Both the position numbers and the translations under genes were made by a program. A model generated the notes under the pieces. It made no database searches, was not told the DNA's origin, and saw nothing but the letters and a program-made list of their open reading frames with translations. DNA of 26,173 bases from an uncultured Oscillospiraceae bacterium (GTDB taxonomy: Bacteria > Bacillota > Clostridia > Oscillospirales > Oscillospiraceae): contig CAKTXA010000034.1 in NCBI GenBank assembly GCA_934631005.1, positions 1 through 26,173 of the forward strand. The letters are read 5' to 3'. This document shows, piece by piece, positions 9,736 through 17,470 of this stretch. The first letter of the stretch is position 1; every line of letters begins with the position of its first letter.

Positions 9736-10716
9736 ATGGCCTATTCCGAATCGGTCCTGCGCGCCGCCGAGGCGCGCCTTGCCGCCGAGCGGCAGCAGCA
9801 TGACGACCAGAACCGCGCGCGCATCGCGGCCATCTACGAAGCGCAGCCCCGCCTGCGCGAAATTGACAGCCAGCTTCGCAAAACGTCCGCCCGCGTCATG
9901 GCGGCGTGCTTCCGAAGGGGCGGGGATACGCAGCAGGCCATCGAGCAGCTGAAGCAGGAAAATCTCGCCCTCCAGCAGGAGCGGGCGTGGATCTTGGAGT
10001 CCAACGAGCTTTCGCCGGACGATCTGGCCGATACGCCCATCTGCCCCGACTGCGGCGGTACGGGCTACGTGGGCGCGGTGATGTGCGGGTGCCTGCGCGA
10101 GCTGTGCCGGCAGGAGCAGAAGAAGGAGCTGGCCGCCATCCTCGGGGGAAAAGAGCGCTTTGAGCACTTCCGGCTGGATGTCTACCCCGACACGGTCGAC
10201 CCCGCCCTCGGCGTGAGCCCCCGCACGCTCATGCAGTGCATTTTGCAGAGCGCGCAGCACTACGCCCGCACGTTTTCGCCCGCGAGCGGGTCGATCCTGA
10301 TGCTGGGCGCGACGGGCCTTGGCAAGACGTATCTCTCGGCGTGCATCGCCCGCGTGGTCGCAGACCGCGGCTTTTCCGTGACGTATGAGACGGCCATCCG
10401 CGCGTTCGCGGACTTTGAGTCCGCCAGATTCGGAAGCCGCCCGGAGGATGCCCCCGACCCCACGCGGCGCTATTTTGCGTGTGATCTTCTGATCCTGGAC
10501 GATCTTGGCACCGAGATGACCACGCAGTTCACCGTTTCGGCGCTCTACCAGATCGTGAATACGCGGCTGCTGGAGAATAAGGCCACCATCCTCTCCACCA
10601 ACCTCCCCACCGCCGAGCTCGACCGCCGCTACGGCGCCCAGACCGCCTCCCGCCTGCTGGGCAGCTACGAGCTCTACCAATTCCGTGGCAAGGATATTCG
10701 CCGGATGCAGAAGTAA
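9736..10716 (+). CDS. dnaI: DnaI/DnaC-type helicase loader ATPase
   Basis: A 326-residue AAA+ protein of the DnaC/DnaI/IstB family. The N-terminal part is helical (1-95). A cysteine cluster CPDCGGTG...CGC...C (residues 103-124) probably binds zinc, as in B. subtilis DnaI. The ATPase domain has Walker A GATGLGKT (191-198) and Walker B LLILDDLG (251-258). It would load the replicative helicase DnaB/DnaC. The ATG has AAGGAGG six bases upstream and follows the DnaD-like gene by one base. IstB of IS21 elements is an alternative for this family, but the cysteine cluster, the length and the DnaD neighbour argue for a chromosomal loader. A terminator follows at once. Confidence 0.92.
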   Translation: MAYSESVLRAAEARLAAERQQHDDQNRARIAAIYEAQPRLREIDSQLRKTSARVMAACFRRGGDTQQAIEQLKQENLALQQERAWILESNELSPDDLADTPICPDCGGTGYVGAVMCGCLRELCRQEQKKELAAILGGKERFEHFRLDVYPDTVDPALGVSPRTLMQCILQSAQHYARTFSPASGSILMLGATGLGKTYLSACIARVVADRGFSVTYETAIRAFADFESARFGSRPEDAPDPTRRYFACDLLILDDLGTEMTTQFTVSALYQIVNTRLLENKATILSTNLPTAELDRRYGAQTASRLLGSYELYQFRGKDIRRMQK

Positions 10717-10717
10717 G

Positions 10718-10747
10718 AAAAAACGCCCCCACCGGGGGCGTTTTTTT
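10718..10747 (+). terminator. Intrinsic terminator of the DnaD-DnaI pair
   Basis: A 7-bp perfect stem CGCCCCC/GGGGGCG with a three-base loop is preceded by six A and followed by seven T. It starts two bases after the dnaI stop. The A and T runs make it potentially bidirectional. Confidence 0.95.
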
Positions 10748-10748
10748 A

Positions 10749-10988
10749 GTGAATAGTGAATAGTGAATAGTGAAGAAGTAAGCACATGGCTGCCGAATCC
10801 CCGACGCAGAGACGAAACGTAGGCACCCCTTGCCTTCCCCTCGGGGAAGGTGCCCCCGAAGGGGGCGGATGAGGGCCGGGGAGCACTTGCATATAGCTTA
10901 GCATGCTCATCAAAACGCAACTGCTCCCCGGCCCTCATCAGTCGCCTGCGGCGACAGCTTCCCCCAGGGGAAGCTATGGGGTGCCCAC
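10749..10988. repeat. Multi-hairpin intergenic repeat, copy B
   Basis: This is the cleanest copy. The tandem heptamer GTGAATA x3 plus a partial (10749-10774) abuts the T-run of the dnaI terminator. The flank GCTGCCGAATCCCCGACGCA follows, then terminal repeat GTAGGCACCCC (10820-10830). Core, left to right: CCTTCCCC-tc-GGGGAAGG, GCCCCC-gaa-GGGGGC, long arm ATGAGGGCCGGGGAGCA, a loop of about 36 bases, the exact complement TGCTCCCCGGCCCTCAT, GTCGCC-tgc-GGCGAC and AGCTTCCCC-ca-GGGGAAGCT. The right terminal repeat is ATGGGGTGCCCAC. It could fold as a long central stem carrying two hairpins on each side. There is no gene inside. Confidence 0.9.
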
Positions 10989-11016
10989 GTTACGGCGGAA
11001 CAGAATGAAAACCTGC

Positions 11017-11050
11017 AAAAAGGCCCTCCCGGCAAAGCCGGGAGGGCTTT
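11017..11050 (-). terminator. Intrinsic terminator of the zinc-ribbon membrane protein gene
   Basis: Read on the minus strand, a 12-bp stem (GCCCTCCCGGC type, with one G-T pair at its base) with loop TTT is followed by a run of five T. It begins nine bases after the stop codon of the minus-strand gene. A weaker T-run also exists on the other side. Confidence 0.88.
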
Positions 11051-11059
11051 CCTGTTCCC

Positions 11060-11449
11060 TTATGTCCTCTTTTCAAACCGCTCGCCGCATTTGGGGCAGC
11101 GGATGCTGATGCGGCCTTTGCCGCGGGGGACGCGGACGGTCTGGCTGCAGCGGGGGCAGCGGAAATAGCGGTTCTCGCGGTCCTTTGCCCGCGTCCAGAA
11201 GCGCATATACGCCGCATTCTCGCGCCGCCGGGCGGCAAAATTGCGCGAATACATCCGGACAATGCACCAGATGAGCGGGATATACGCCAGCACGTTGAAC
11301 ACGCTCAGCCATGCGGCCAGATACTTGCCGCCGAGCCAGCCGAGCAGCAGGAAGCCGAGCGCAACAAACAGCAAAAACCGGTTCAGCTGGTCCGTCCCAT
11401 ACCGCCCCGAGAAAAACCGCCTGAGCGCGTCGCCGATCCTTGCAAACAT
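11060..11449 (-). CDS. Small membrane protein with C-terminal zinc ribbon
   Basis: A 129-residue protein of unknown function. It has two membrane segments (about residues 24-40 and 44-66), then a basic linker (RRRENAAYMRFWTRAKDREN) and a C-terminal zinc ribbon with two CxxC knuckles (C98/C101 and C118/C121). The ribbon form CPRC...RCPKCGERF resembles those seen in small regulatory or nucleic-acid-binding proteins. Both termini are probably cytoplasmic. The gene is monocistronic: it has its own sigma-A promoter upstream and its own terminator. Similar proteins are annotated as hypothetical in Clostridia. I cannot assign a function. Confidence 0.85.
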   Translation of the reverse strand: MFARIGDALRRFFSGRYGTDQLNRFLLFVALGFLLLGWLGGKYLAAWLSVFNVLAYIPLIWCIVRMYSRNFAARRRENAAYMRFWTRAKDRENRYFRCPRCSQTVRVPRGKGRISIRCPKCGERFEKRT

Positions 11450-11487
11450 CCCTGCATCCTGCCTTTCTGTGCTTTCTGATACGCTAT

Positions 11488-11515
11488 ATTATAGTGCCGG
11501 ATGACAAAAAGGCAA
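11488..11515 (-). promoter_or_regulatory. Sigma-A promoter of the zinc-ribbon membrane protein gene
   Basis: On the minus strand there is TTGCCT (11515-11510), a 16-base spacer and a perfect TATAAT (11493-11488). The start codon is about 39 bases further on. Confidence 0.7.
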
Positions 11516-11543
11516 CAAATCCTCACAAATGTTCAAAAAAAGT

Positions 11544-12404
11544 TTACGGATTCGCGGCAGGCTCCCGCCGCAGCTCCAGAACGCACAGCGCCGGGCGGTT
11601 GCACAGCCGCAGCGGCAGGCCGCGGACGCCGCCGAAGCCGGGGCTGACGTACATCGCCGTCCGGCCGCCCTCATACAGCCCCGCGTCATAGTCCGGAAAC
11701 AGATCATAGTGCGTGCCGAGAAGGCCCCCGACGCCGGGCAGGCGCACCACGCCCCCGTGCGCGTGCCCGCAGAGCACCACGTCCGCCCCCAGATGCGCCC
11801 AGCGCGCCAGCTCGTCATTGCGGTGGGCCAGCAGCAGGACAAAGGCGTCGTCCGCCTCCTCCCAAATCTCACTGAACAGCTGCGCGGGCGTTTTCTGGTC
11901 GGCGGGGCCGTTCGGGTCGTCCACACCCGCGAGGACGATCGCGTCGCCGCCGCGCGTAAGCGTGACAAAATCGTTTCGCAGCCGCTGCACGCCCACGTCC
12001 TCCAGCATCCGGAACATCGCCTGCCGCGTCTTTTTGGGCAGCACCCACTCGTGATTGCCCGTTACAAAATACACCGGCGCGATGGCGCACAGCGCCCGCA
12101 GAAACGGCCGCAGCGCCGCCGGGTCGCGCCGCTCGTCGGCAAGATCGCCCGTGAGGGCGATGAGATCGGGCTTCTGCGCCCGCACCAGCTCCACGAGCCG
12201 CGCGTTGTCTTTGCCGAACTCCCGCGCGTGCAGGTCGGCGATCTGCGCGATGCGAAAGCCGTCAAACCCCTCCGGCAGGCGGGCGGACGCGATGGTCTGC
12301 GTCAGCACGCGCACGGTATAGTTTTCGTACCAGCCCACCGCCGCCAGCACGGCCAGCAGCCCCGCCGCGCACAGCCGCCGGACGGGCTTTTTCGGATGCT
12401 TCAT
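11544..12404 (-). CDS. Membrane-anchored metallophosphoesterase (YkuE/YaeI-like)
   Basis: A 286-residue calcineurin-like phosphoesterase. The N-terminus is basic followed by one hydrophobic segment (about residues 11-25), so the catalytic domain should be outside the membrane. Metal-ligand motifs are in order: DLH (57-59), GDLAD (86-90), GNHE (116-119), a single His in LLAHRND, and GHAHGG. These match the YkuE/YaeI group, which in some bacteria acts on lipid-linked phosphates (UDP-diacylglucosamine pyrophosphatase activity has been reported for YaeI-type enzymes). The exact substrate here is unknown. I use the ATG at 12404, five bases after GAGG, rather than one 20 codons upstream. It is a single gene, pointing away from the 6S/recJ unit. 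Confidence 0.9.
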   Translation of the reverse strand: MKHPKKPVRRLCAAGLLAVLAAVGWYENYTVRVLTQTIASARLPEGFDGFRIAQIADLHAREFGKDNARLVELVRAQKPDLIALTGDLADERRDPAALRPFLRALCAIAPVYFVTGNHEWVLPKKTRQAMFRMLEDVGVQRLRNDFVTLTRGGDAIVLAGVDDPNGPADQKTPAQLFSEIWEEADDAFVLLLAHRNDELARWAHLGADVVLCGHAHGGVVRLPGVGGLLGTHYDLFPDYDAGLYEGGRTAMYVSPGFGGVRGLPLRLCNRPALCVLELRREPAANP

Positions 12405-12523
12405 AAAAACCTCGCAGTCATTTTTTCTGCCAGCATAGCACAGTTCCATGGAAAAAGGAAGCAAAAACTGCCGCTGTGTGCGCCGGATCAGACGAGTTTT
12501 CTGGCGGTCAGATGGATTTTTTG

Positions 12524-12552
12524 TTGTGCTATGCGGCGCAGGATGCTATAAT
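12524..12552 (+). promoter_or_regulatory. Strong sigma-A promoter for the 6S-like RNA and recJ
   Basis: A -35 box TTGTGC (12524-12529), a 17-base spacer and a perfect -10 TATAAT (12547-12552), with TGC directly upstream (extended -10). It is the best promoter in the window. Transcription is expected to begin near 12559, which would place the RNA hairpin at the 5' end of the transcript. Confidence 0.85.
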
Positions 12553-12558
12553 AGCCGA

Positions 12559-12740
12559 AAAAGAGAAAAATGGGCAGCACCGCGCGATTCGGCAAGCAGA
12601 TTCGGCGAGAGATTTTTCGCCAAGTCAAGATTTGGAAAGCGCAGGAATACTTTGTGTATTTCGCGCTTTTCAAACCGCAGAATTGGCGGAAAAGATCCGC
12701 CGAAGCGCGCGGACGCAATTGCGCGGTGCTGCCAATGATA
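12559..12740 (+). ncRNA. ssrS: Candidate 6S RNA
   Basis: The transcript would fold into one long rod of about 160 bases. The closing stem is a perfect 13 bp (GGCAGCACCGCGC at 12573-12585 with GCGCGGTGCTGCC at 12721-12733). A large central bubble has 15 unpaired bases on the left and 16 on the right. The upper stem pairs 12601-12607 with 12698-12704, 12618-12623 with 12683-12688, and 12631-12642 with 12663-12674 (12 bp including a G-T). The apical hairpin is 12644-12650 with 12656-12662. Stem, central bubble and terminal stem at about 180 nt are the hallmark of 6S RNA, which mimics open promoter DNA and binds sigma-A RNA polymerase. A strong promoter sits just upstream; no T-run terminator follows, so the 3' end is probably processed. 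Both ends are estimates. The call is from structure, not from a covariance model. Confidence 0.78.
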
Positions 12741-12756
12741 TTGGATGTGTATTTGA

Positions 12757-14820
12757 GTGAAGTATGGAACCTGGGCAATTGCCCGCGAGTATCAGCCGGG
12801 GCAGGCGGCCGCGCTGGAGCGCGCCGGCTTCTCCCCCATCACGGCGGCGGTGCTGTGCAGCCGCGGCTATGACACGCCCGAGTCGGCGCACGAATTTTTA
12901 ACGGCGGACGCGCCGCTGACCGACCCCTTCGAGCTTCTGGATATGGAGGCCGCGCGGGCGCGCGTGCAGCGCGCGCTCGACTGGGAGGAGATGATCTGCG
13001 TCTTCGGCGACTACGACGTGGACGGCATCACCGCCACGTGCCTGCTCACGGAGTTTCTGCGTGAGCGCGGCGGCAACGTCGTCAGCTACATCCCCGCCCG
13101 GCTGGAGGAGGGCTACGGCCTGAATCCCACCGCCGTGCAGAGCTTAAAGCGCCGCGGCGTGAAGCTCATCATCACGGTGGACTGCGGCATCACCGCGCTG
13201 GACGAGGCGGAGCTGTGCCGCAAAAACGGCATGGATCTGGTCGTCACCGACCATCACGAGTGCAGGCTGGAGCTGCCGCAGTGCGCTGCGGTCGTGGACC
13301 CGCACCGGGCCGATCAGCCCGCGGGAGCGCAGCGGATGCTCGCGGGCGTGGGCGTGGCGTTTAAGCTCGCCGCCGCCATCGCGGGCGATCAGGCCGCGCT
13401 GCTCGAAAAATACAGCGATCTTTTGTGCCTTGGCACCGTGGCGGATGTGATGCCGCTTTTGGGTGAGAACCGCACGATGGTCTCGCGCGGGCTGGAGGCG
13501 CTGGCGCACCCAAAGCGCGTGGGCCTCACGGCGCTCATGGCCGAGTGCGGGGCCAAGCCGCCCGTCACGGCGGGGCTCATCGGCTATACGCTCGCGCCGC
13601 GCATCAACGCCGCCGGGCGCATGGGGCAGGTGCAGGTCGCGCTGGAGCTGTTTTTAACGCGCAGCGCAGCGCGCGCGCAGGAGCTGGCGCAGTTCCTCTG
13701 CCGCCTGAACCGCCGCCGGCAGGAGGTGGAGAGCGAAATTTACGAGCAGGCCTCCGCCATGCTCCCCAAGGACCGGCAGCCGGAGGCGATCGTGCTGGCC
13801 AGCGAGCACTGGCATCAGGGCGTGGTGGGCATCGTGGCCTCCCGCCTTGCCGAGGAATACCGCTGCCCCACGTTTCTCATCTGCCTGGACGGCAACAAGG
13901 GCAAGGCCTCGTCGCGCTCCTACGGGGGCTTTAATCTGTTTGAGGCGCTCACGGAGCTGTCGGATCTTCTGGAAAGCTACGGCGGGCATGAGCTGGCGGC
14001 GGGCTTCACCATCCGCCGCGCCAACATCGACGCCTTCCGCGAGGCCATCTGCGCCCGCGCGGCGGCGTTTGCCCGCGCGGATACGACCGGCGCGGCGCTG
14101 CAGGTCGACTGCTGCATCCCGCCGGCGCTGCTGACGCTGGAGAACGTGGCCGCGCTCGACGAGCTGGAGCCGTGCGGCGCGGGCTGCCCGCGGCCCGTTC
14201 TGTGCATGACCGACCTGACCGTGACCGAGCTGTCGGAGGTCGGCGGCGGCAAGCATCTGCGCCTGCGCCTTACCCGCGGGCGGCGGAGCTTCCGCGCGAT
14301 CTATTTTTCGTCCACCGCCGTGCGCGCGGGCGTCGCCGTGGGCGACACGGTGGACGTGGCCTTCACCCCGCAGGTAAACGACTACCGCGCGCTGCGCACC
14401 GTGCAGCTGAGTCTCATCGACATCCGCCCCAGTGAGACCGACCGCGAAAGCCTGCGCGAGGGCGAGGGGCTGTATCAGAAATTCCTGCACGCAGAGCCGC
14501 TTCTTCCCGAGGAGGCGGCGGCGCTGCTGCCGGAGCGGCACGATTTTGTGGCCGTGTGGCGCTATCTGGCCGCGAACGCGCAGGACGGGAGCCTGCTGGA
14601 CGAGCTCGGCTGTCTCAGCCGCAAGATCACGCGCCAGACCGGGAGCCTGTGCACCTGCGGGCGGCTGCGCATCTGCCTGGATGTGTTCTGTGAGCAGAAG
14701 CTCTTGAGCCTGCGCGCGCAGCGCGGCGCGGTGCAGATCGCGCTGTGCACCGACGGGCGCAAGGCAGATCTGGAGAGCAGCTCCATCCTCGCGCGCCTGA
14801 AAAAAGCAAAGGACCGGTGA
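12757..14820 (+). CDS. recJ: Single-stranded-DNA-specific exonuclease RecJ (GTG start)
   Basis: A 687-residue DHH-superfamily 5'-3' single-strand exonuclease used in recombination and mismatch/base-excision repair. DHH-domain motifs are DYDVDG (85-90) and DHHE (165-168). The DHHA1 domain carries GGHELAAGF near 408-416, and an OB-fold and a C-terminal extension follow. The GTG start gives MKYGTWAIAREY, which fits RecJ N-termini. No clear ribosome binding site is present (only GGATG nine bases away), and the leader is the 6S-like RNA. The recJ-relA-dtd order matches B. subtilis and many Clostridia, but apt, usually between recJ and relA, is missing here. The stop lies four bases before the relA ATG. 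Confidence 0.95.
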   Translation: MKYGTWAIAREYQPGQAAALERAGFSPITAAVLCSRGYDTPESAHEFLTADAPLTDPFELLDMEAARARVQRALDWEEMICVFGDYDVDGITATCLLTEFLRERGGNVVSYIPARLEEGYGLNPTAVQSLKRRGVKLIITVDCGITALDEAELCRKNGMDLVVTDHHECRLELPQCAAVVDPHRADQPAGAQRMLAGVGVAFKLAAAIAGDQAALLEKYSDLLCLGTVADVMPLLGENRTMVSRGLEALAHPKRVGLTALMAECGAKPPVTAGLIGYTLAPRINAAGRMGQVQVALELFLTRSAARAQELAQFLCRLNRRRQEVESEIYEQASAMLPKDRQPEAIVLASEHWHQGVVGIVASRLAEEYRCPTFLICLDGNKGKASSRSYGGFNLFEALTELSDLLESYGGHELAAGFTIRRANIDAFREAICARAAAFARADTTGAALQVDCCIPPALLTLENVAALDELEPCGAGCPRPVLCMTDLTVTELSEVGGGKHLRLRLTRGRRSFRAIYFSSTAVRAGVAVGDTVDVAFTPQVNDYRALRTVQLSLIDIRPSETDRESLREGEGLYQKFLHAEPLLPEEAAALLPERHDFVAVWRYLAANAQDGSLLDELGCLSRKITRQTGSLCTCGRLRICLDVFCEQKLLSLRAQRGAVQIALCTDGRKADLESSSILARLKKAKDR

Positions 14821-14824
14821 TCCC

Positions 14825-16996
14825 ATGCAGACCAAAGAAGAACATTACCGCGCCATGATCCAGGCCGTGCAGCGCTATACGCCCACGGCGGATATGGACG
14901 TCATCGAAGCGGCGTACCGCTACGCCGACGAAAAGCATAAAGATCAGCTGCGCAAGTCCGGCGAGCCGTATATCATCCACCCGCTGGCCGTGGCAGAGAT
15001 CGTGGCGGAGATCGGGCTGGACACCGACGCCATCGCCGCCGCGCTCCTGCACGACTGTCTGGAGGACACCGACGCCAGCTTCGAGGAAATTTCCCGCCGC
15101 TTCGGCGAGACGGTGGCGGAGCTGGTGGAGGGCGTTACGAAGCTGACGCGCGTGCAGTATTCCACCATGGAAGAGCAGCAGATGGAAAATCTGCGCAAGA
15201 TGTTCATGGCCATGTCCAAGGACATCCGCGTCATCCTCATCAAGATCGCCGACCGGCTCCACAACACGCGCACGCTGCAGTATCAGACCCCGGCCAAGCA
15301 GATCTCCAAGTCCATGGAGACGATGGAAATTTACGCCCCGCTGGCGCACCGGCTCGGCATGCAGAAGATCAAGTGGGAGCTGGAGGATATTTCTCTGCAG
15401 TACCTCGACCCCGACGGCTACCAGCAGATCATCGACTATCTCAAGAAAAACGAACAGAGCTCCCAGAGCTTTATGAACGCCATTCAGGGCAAGATCACGA
15501 ACCGGTTGGCGTCCGTGGGCATCCACGGCTCCATCTACGGCCGCGTGAAGCACACCTACTCCATCTACCGCAAGATGCGGGCGCAGAACAAGACCATCGA
15601 GGAGCTGTATGACCTCTACGCCTTCCGCGTGATCGTGGATAACATCGCCGACTGCTATAACGTCCTCGGCCATATCCACGACCTGTTCAGCCCCATCCCC
15701 GGCCGCTTTAAGGACTATATCTCCACGCCGAAGCCGAATATGTACCAGTCGCTGCACACCACGGTCATCGGCTCGCAGGGCATCCCGTTTGAGGTGCAGA
15801 TCCGCACGTGGGAGATGCACCAGACGGCGGAATACGGCGTGGCCGCGCACTGGAAGTATAAGCAGCACGTCGAGGGCGGCACCGAAAAAGAGTTCGAGTG
15901 GGTGCGGAGGTTACTTGAAAATCAGCAGGACACCGATGCCGACGACTATATACACTCGCTCAAGGTCGATATGTTCGACGACGAGGTGTTCGTCTTTACG
16001 CCCAAGGGCAAGGTGATGAGCCTGCCCGCGGGGTCCACGCCCATCGACTTTGCCTACGCCATCCACTCTGCCGTGGGCAACTCCATGATCGGCGCCAAGG
16101 TCAATAACCGCATCGCGGGCTTTGATATGCCGCTGCACAACGGCGACATCGTCGAGATCCTGACCTCCAAAACGGCCAAGGGCCCCAGCCGCGACTGGCT
16201 GAATATCTGCAAGTCCAATCAGGCGCGCATCAAGATCAAGCAGTGGTTCAAGCGCGAAAAGCGCGAGGAGAATATCATCCGCGGCAAGGCGAGCTTTGAG
16301 TCCGAGCTGCGGCACATCGGCATCGACCCGGCGCTGGTGAATGACGAGGAGCTGCTGCCGACGCTTCTTAAAAAGGTCAGTTTCGCCTCGCTGGACGATA
16401 TGTACGCCACCATCGGCTTTGGCGGCATGACGGCGCTCAAGGCCGTGGGCCGCATCAAGGACGAGCTGACCAAGGCCAGCCGCGCCCAGAGCGCAAAGGA
16501 GCAGCCGCTTCAGATCAAGCCCCCTGCCGCCGGCACCCCCAATACCTCCGGCGTGGTGGTGGAGGACATCGGCTCGTGCATGATCAAATTCAGCCGCTGC
16601 TGCGCGCCCGTCCCGGGCGATGACATCATCGGCTTCATCACCAAGGGCTACGGCGTGTCCGTCCACCGGCGCGACTGCCCGAACGCGAAGGGCGCGAGCG
16701 ACCCGGCGCAGGCCGGGCGCTGGGTGCGCGTGACGTGGGTGCAGTCCCCGGACGCGACGTTTATGACGTCGCTGGAGCTGGAGGGCACCGACCGCGACGG
16801 GCTGATGCTGGACATCGCCACCGTCCTCACGGGCCTGCGCGTGCGCATCAGCGAGATGAACGCGCGAAACGTCCCCGGCGGGCAGTGCCTGATCGCGATG
16901 ACGTTCTCGGTGCACAGCCTTACGGAGCTGGAGAGCATCTGCACCCGCCTGCGCGGCATCTCGGGCGTCAAACAGATCAGACGCGGCATCAATTAA
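14825..16996 (+). CDS. relA: Bifunctional (p)ppGpp synthetase/hydrolase (Rel)
   Basis: A 723-residue long RSH protein, the stringent-response enzyme that makes and degrades (p)ppGpp on ribosomes. Domains in order: HD hydrolase with H76-D77 and E80-D81 (LLHDCLEDTD); synthetase (about 190-340) with YDLYAFRVIV and NMYQSLHTT; TGS (about 390-450, VFVFTPKGKVMSLPAG); helical and conserved-cysteine region (SRCCAPVPGDDIIGF, HRRDCPNA); and a C-terminal ACT domain (about 650-723). The synthetase carries RFKD, the RxKD type seen in bifunctional enzymes rather than the ExDD type of monofunctional RelA, and the HD residues are intact, so both activities are expected. It starts four bases after recJ and is followed 19 bases later by dtd. 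Confidence 0.97.
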   Translation: MQTKEEHYRAMIQAVQRYTPTADMDVIEAAYRYADEKHKDQLRKSGEPYIIHPLAVAEIVAEIGLDTDAIAAALLHDCLEDTDASFEEISRRFGETVAELVEGVTKLTRVQYSTMEEQQMENLRKMFMAMSKDIRVILIKIADRLHNTRTLQYQTPAKQISKSMETMEIYAPLAHRLGMQKIKWELEDISLQYLDPDGYQQIIDYLKKNEQSSQSFMNAIQGKITNRLASVGIHGSIYGRVKHTYSIYRKMRAQNKTIEELYDLYAFRVIVDNIADCYNVLGHIHDLFSPIPGRFKDYISTPKPNMYQSLHTTVIGSQGIPFEVQIRTWEMHQTAEYGVAAHWKYKQHVEGGTEKEFEWVRRLLENQQDTDADDYIHSLKVDMFDDEVFVFTPKGKVMSLPAGSTPIDFAYAIHSAVGNSMIGAKVNNRIAGFDMPLHNGDIVEILTSKTAKGPSRDWLNICKSNQARIKIKQWFKREKREENIIRGKASFESELRHIGIDPALVNDEELLPTLLKKVSFASLDDMYATIGFGGMTALKAVGRIKDELTKASRAQSAKEQPLQIKPPAAGTPNTSGVVVEDIGSCMIKFSRCCAPVPGDDIIGFITKGYGVSVHRRDCPNAKGASDPAQAGRWVRVTWVQSPDATFMTSLELEGTDRDGLMLDIATVLTGLRVRISEMNARNVPGGQCLIAMTFSVHSLTELESICTRLRGISGVKQIRRGIN

Positions 16997-17015
16997 CGGA
17001 TCACGGAGGAACGCT

Positions 17016-17465
17016 ATGAAAGCAGTTGTCACCCGCGTGCGCTCCGCGTCCGTCACCATCGACGGCGCGGTAAACGGCGCGATCGAACGCGGATTTCTCA
17101 TTTTGCTGGGCATCTGCCCGGATGATACGCCCGAAAAATGCCGCAAGCTCGCCGAAAAGATCTGCGGCCTGCGCATTTTTACCGATGAAAACGACAAGAT
17201 GAACCTAGCCCTCACAGACGTGGGCGGCAGCGTCCTTGTTGTCAGCCAGTTCACGCTCTACGGCGACGTATCCCACGGCCGCCGCCCCAATTTCCTCGCC
17301 GCCGCCCGCCCCGAGCAGGCCATCCCCCTCTACGAGCAGTTCCTCGCCGAGTGCAGGCGTTTAGGCTTCCCCCCGCAGCACGGCGAGTTTGGAGCCCATA
17401 TGCAGGTGGAGTCCGTCAACGACGGCCCCGTGACCCTGATCGTGGATACGGACGACCTCAAATAA
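17016..17465 (+). CDS. dtd: D-aminoacyl-tRNA deacylase
   Basis: A 149-residue DTD protein, the normal length, which hydrolyses D-amino acids (and mis-attached glycine) from tRNA. Both catalytic signatures are present: SQFTLYGD (about residues 76-83) and the cross-subunit GxP element NDGPVTL near the C-terminus. The ATG has GGAGG seven bases upstream. It follows relA closely, as in the conserved recJ-relA-dtd cluster. A multi-hairpin repeat separates it from the next gene. Confidence 0.97.
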   Translation: MKAVVTRVRSASVTIDGAVNGAIERGFLILLGICPDDTPEKCRKLAEKICGLRIFTDENDKMNLALTDVGGSVLVVSQFTLYGDVSHGRRPNFLAAARPEQAIPLYEQFLAECRRLGFPPQHGEFGAHMQVESVNDGPVTLIVDTDDLK

Positions 17466-17470
17466 CGGAA

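Noticed and set aside
9736..10716. IstB of an IS21-type element
   Set aside because: No IstA gene, no element ends, and a cysteine cluster plus DnaD neighbour fit a chromosomal helicase loader.
9577..10938. 453-codon minus-strand open frame
   Set aside because: It is antisense to dnaI and runs through repeat copy B; its start lies inside the repeat.
12405..12480. Promoter for the metallophosphoesterase gene
   Set aside because: On the minus strand TGCTATGCT resembles an extended -10, but no -35 at proper distance is visible; support is too weak to list.
12448..12872. Several 90-100 codon frames over the recJ leader
   Set aside because: They occur on both strands because the region is one long inverted repeat. 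None has a ribosome binding site or a recognisable domain; an RNA explains the sequence better.
15911..17254. 447-codon minus-strand open frame
   Set aside because: It is antisense to relA and dtd.
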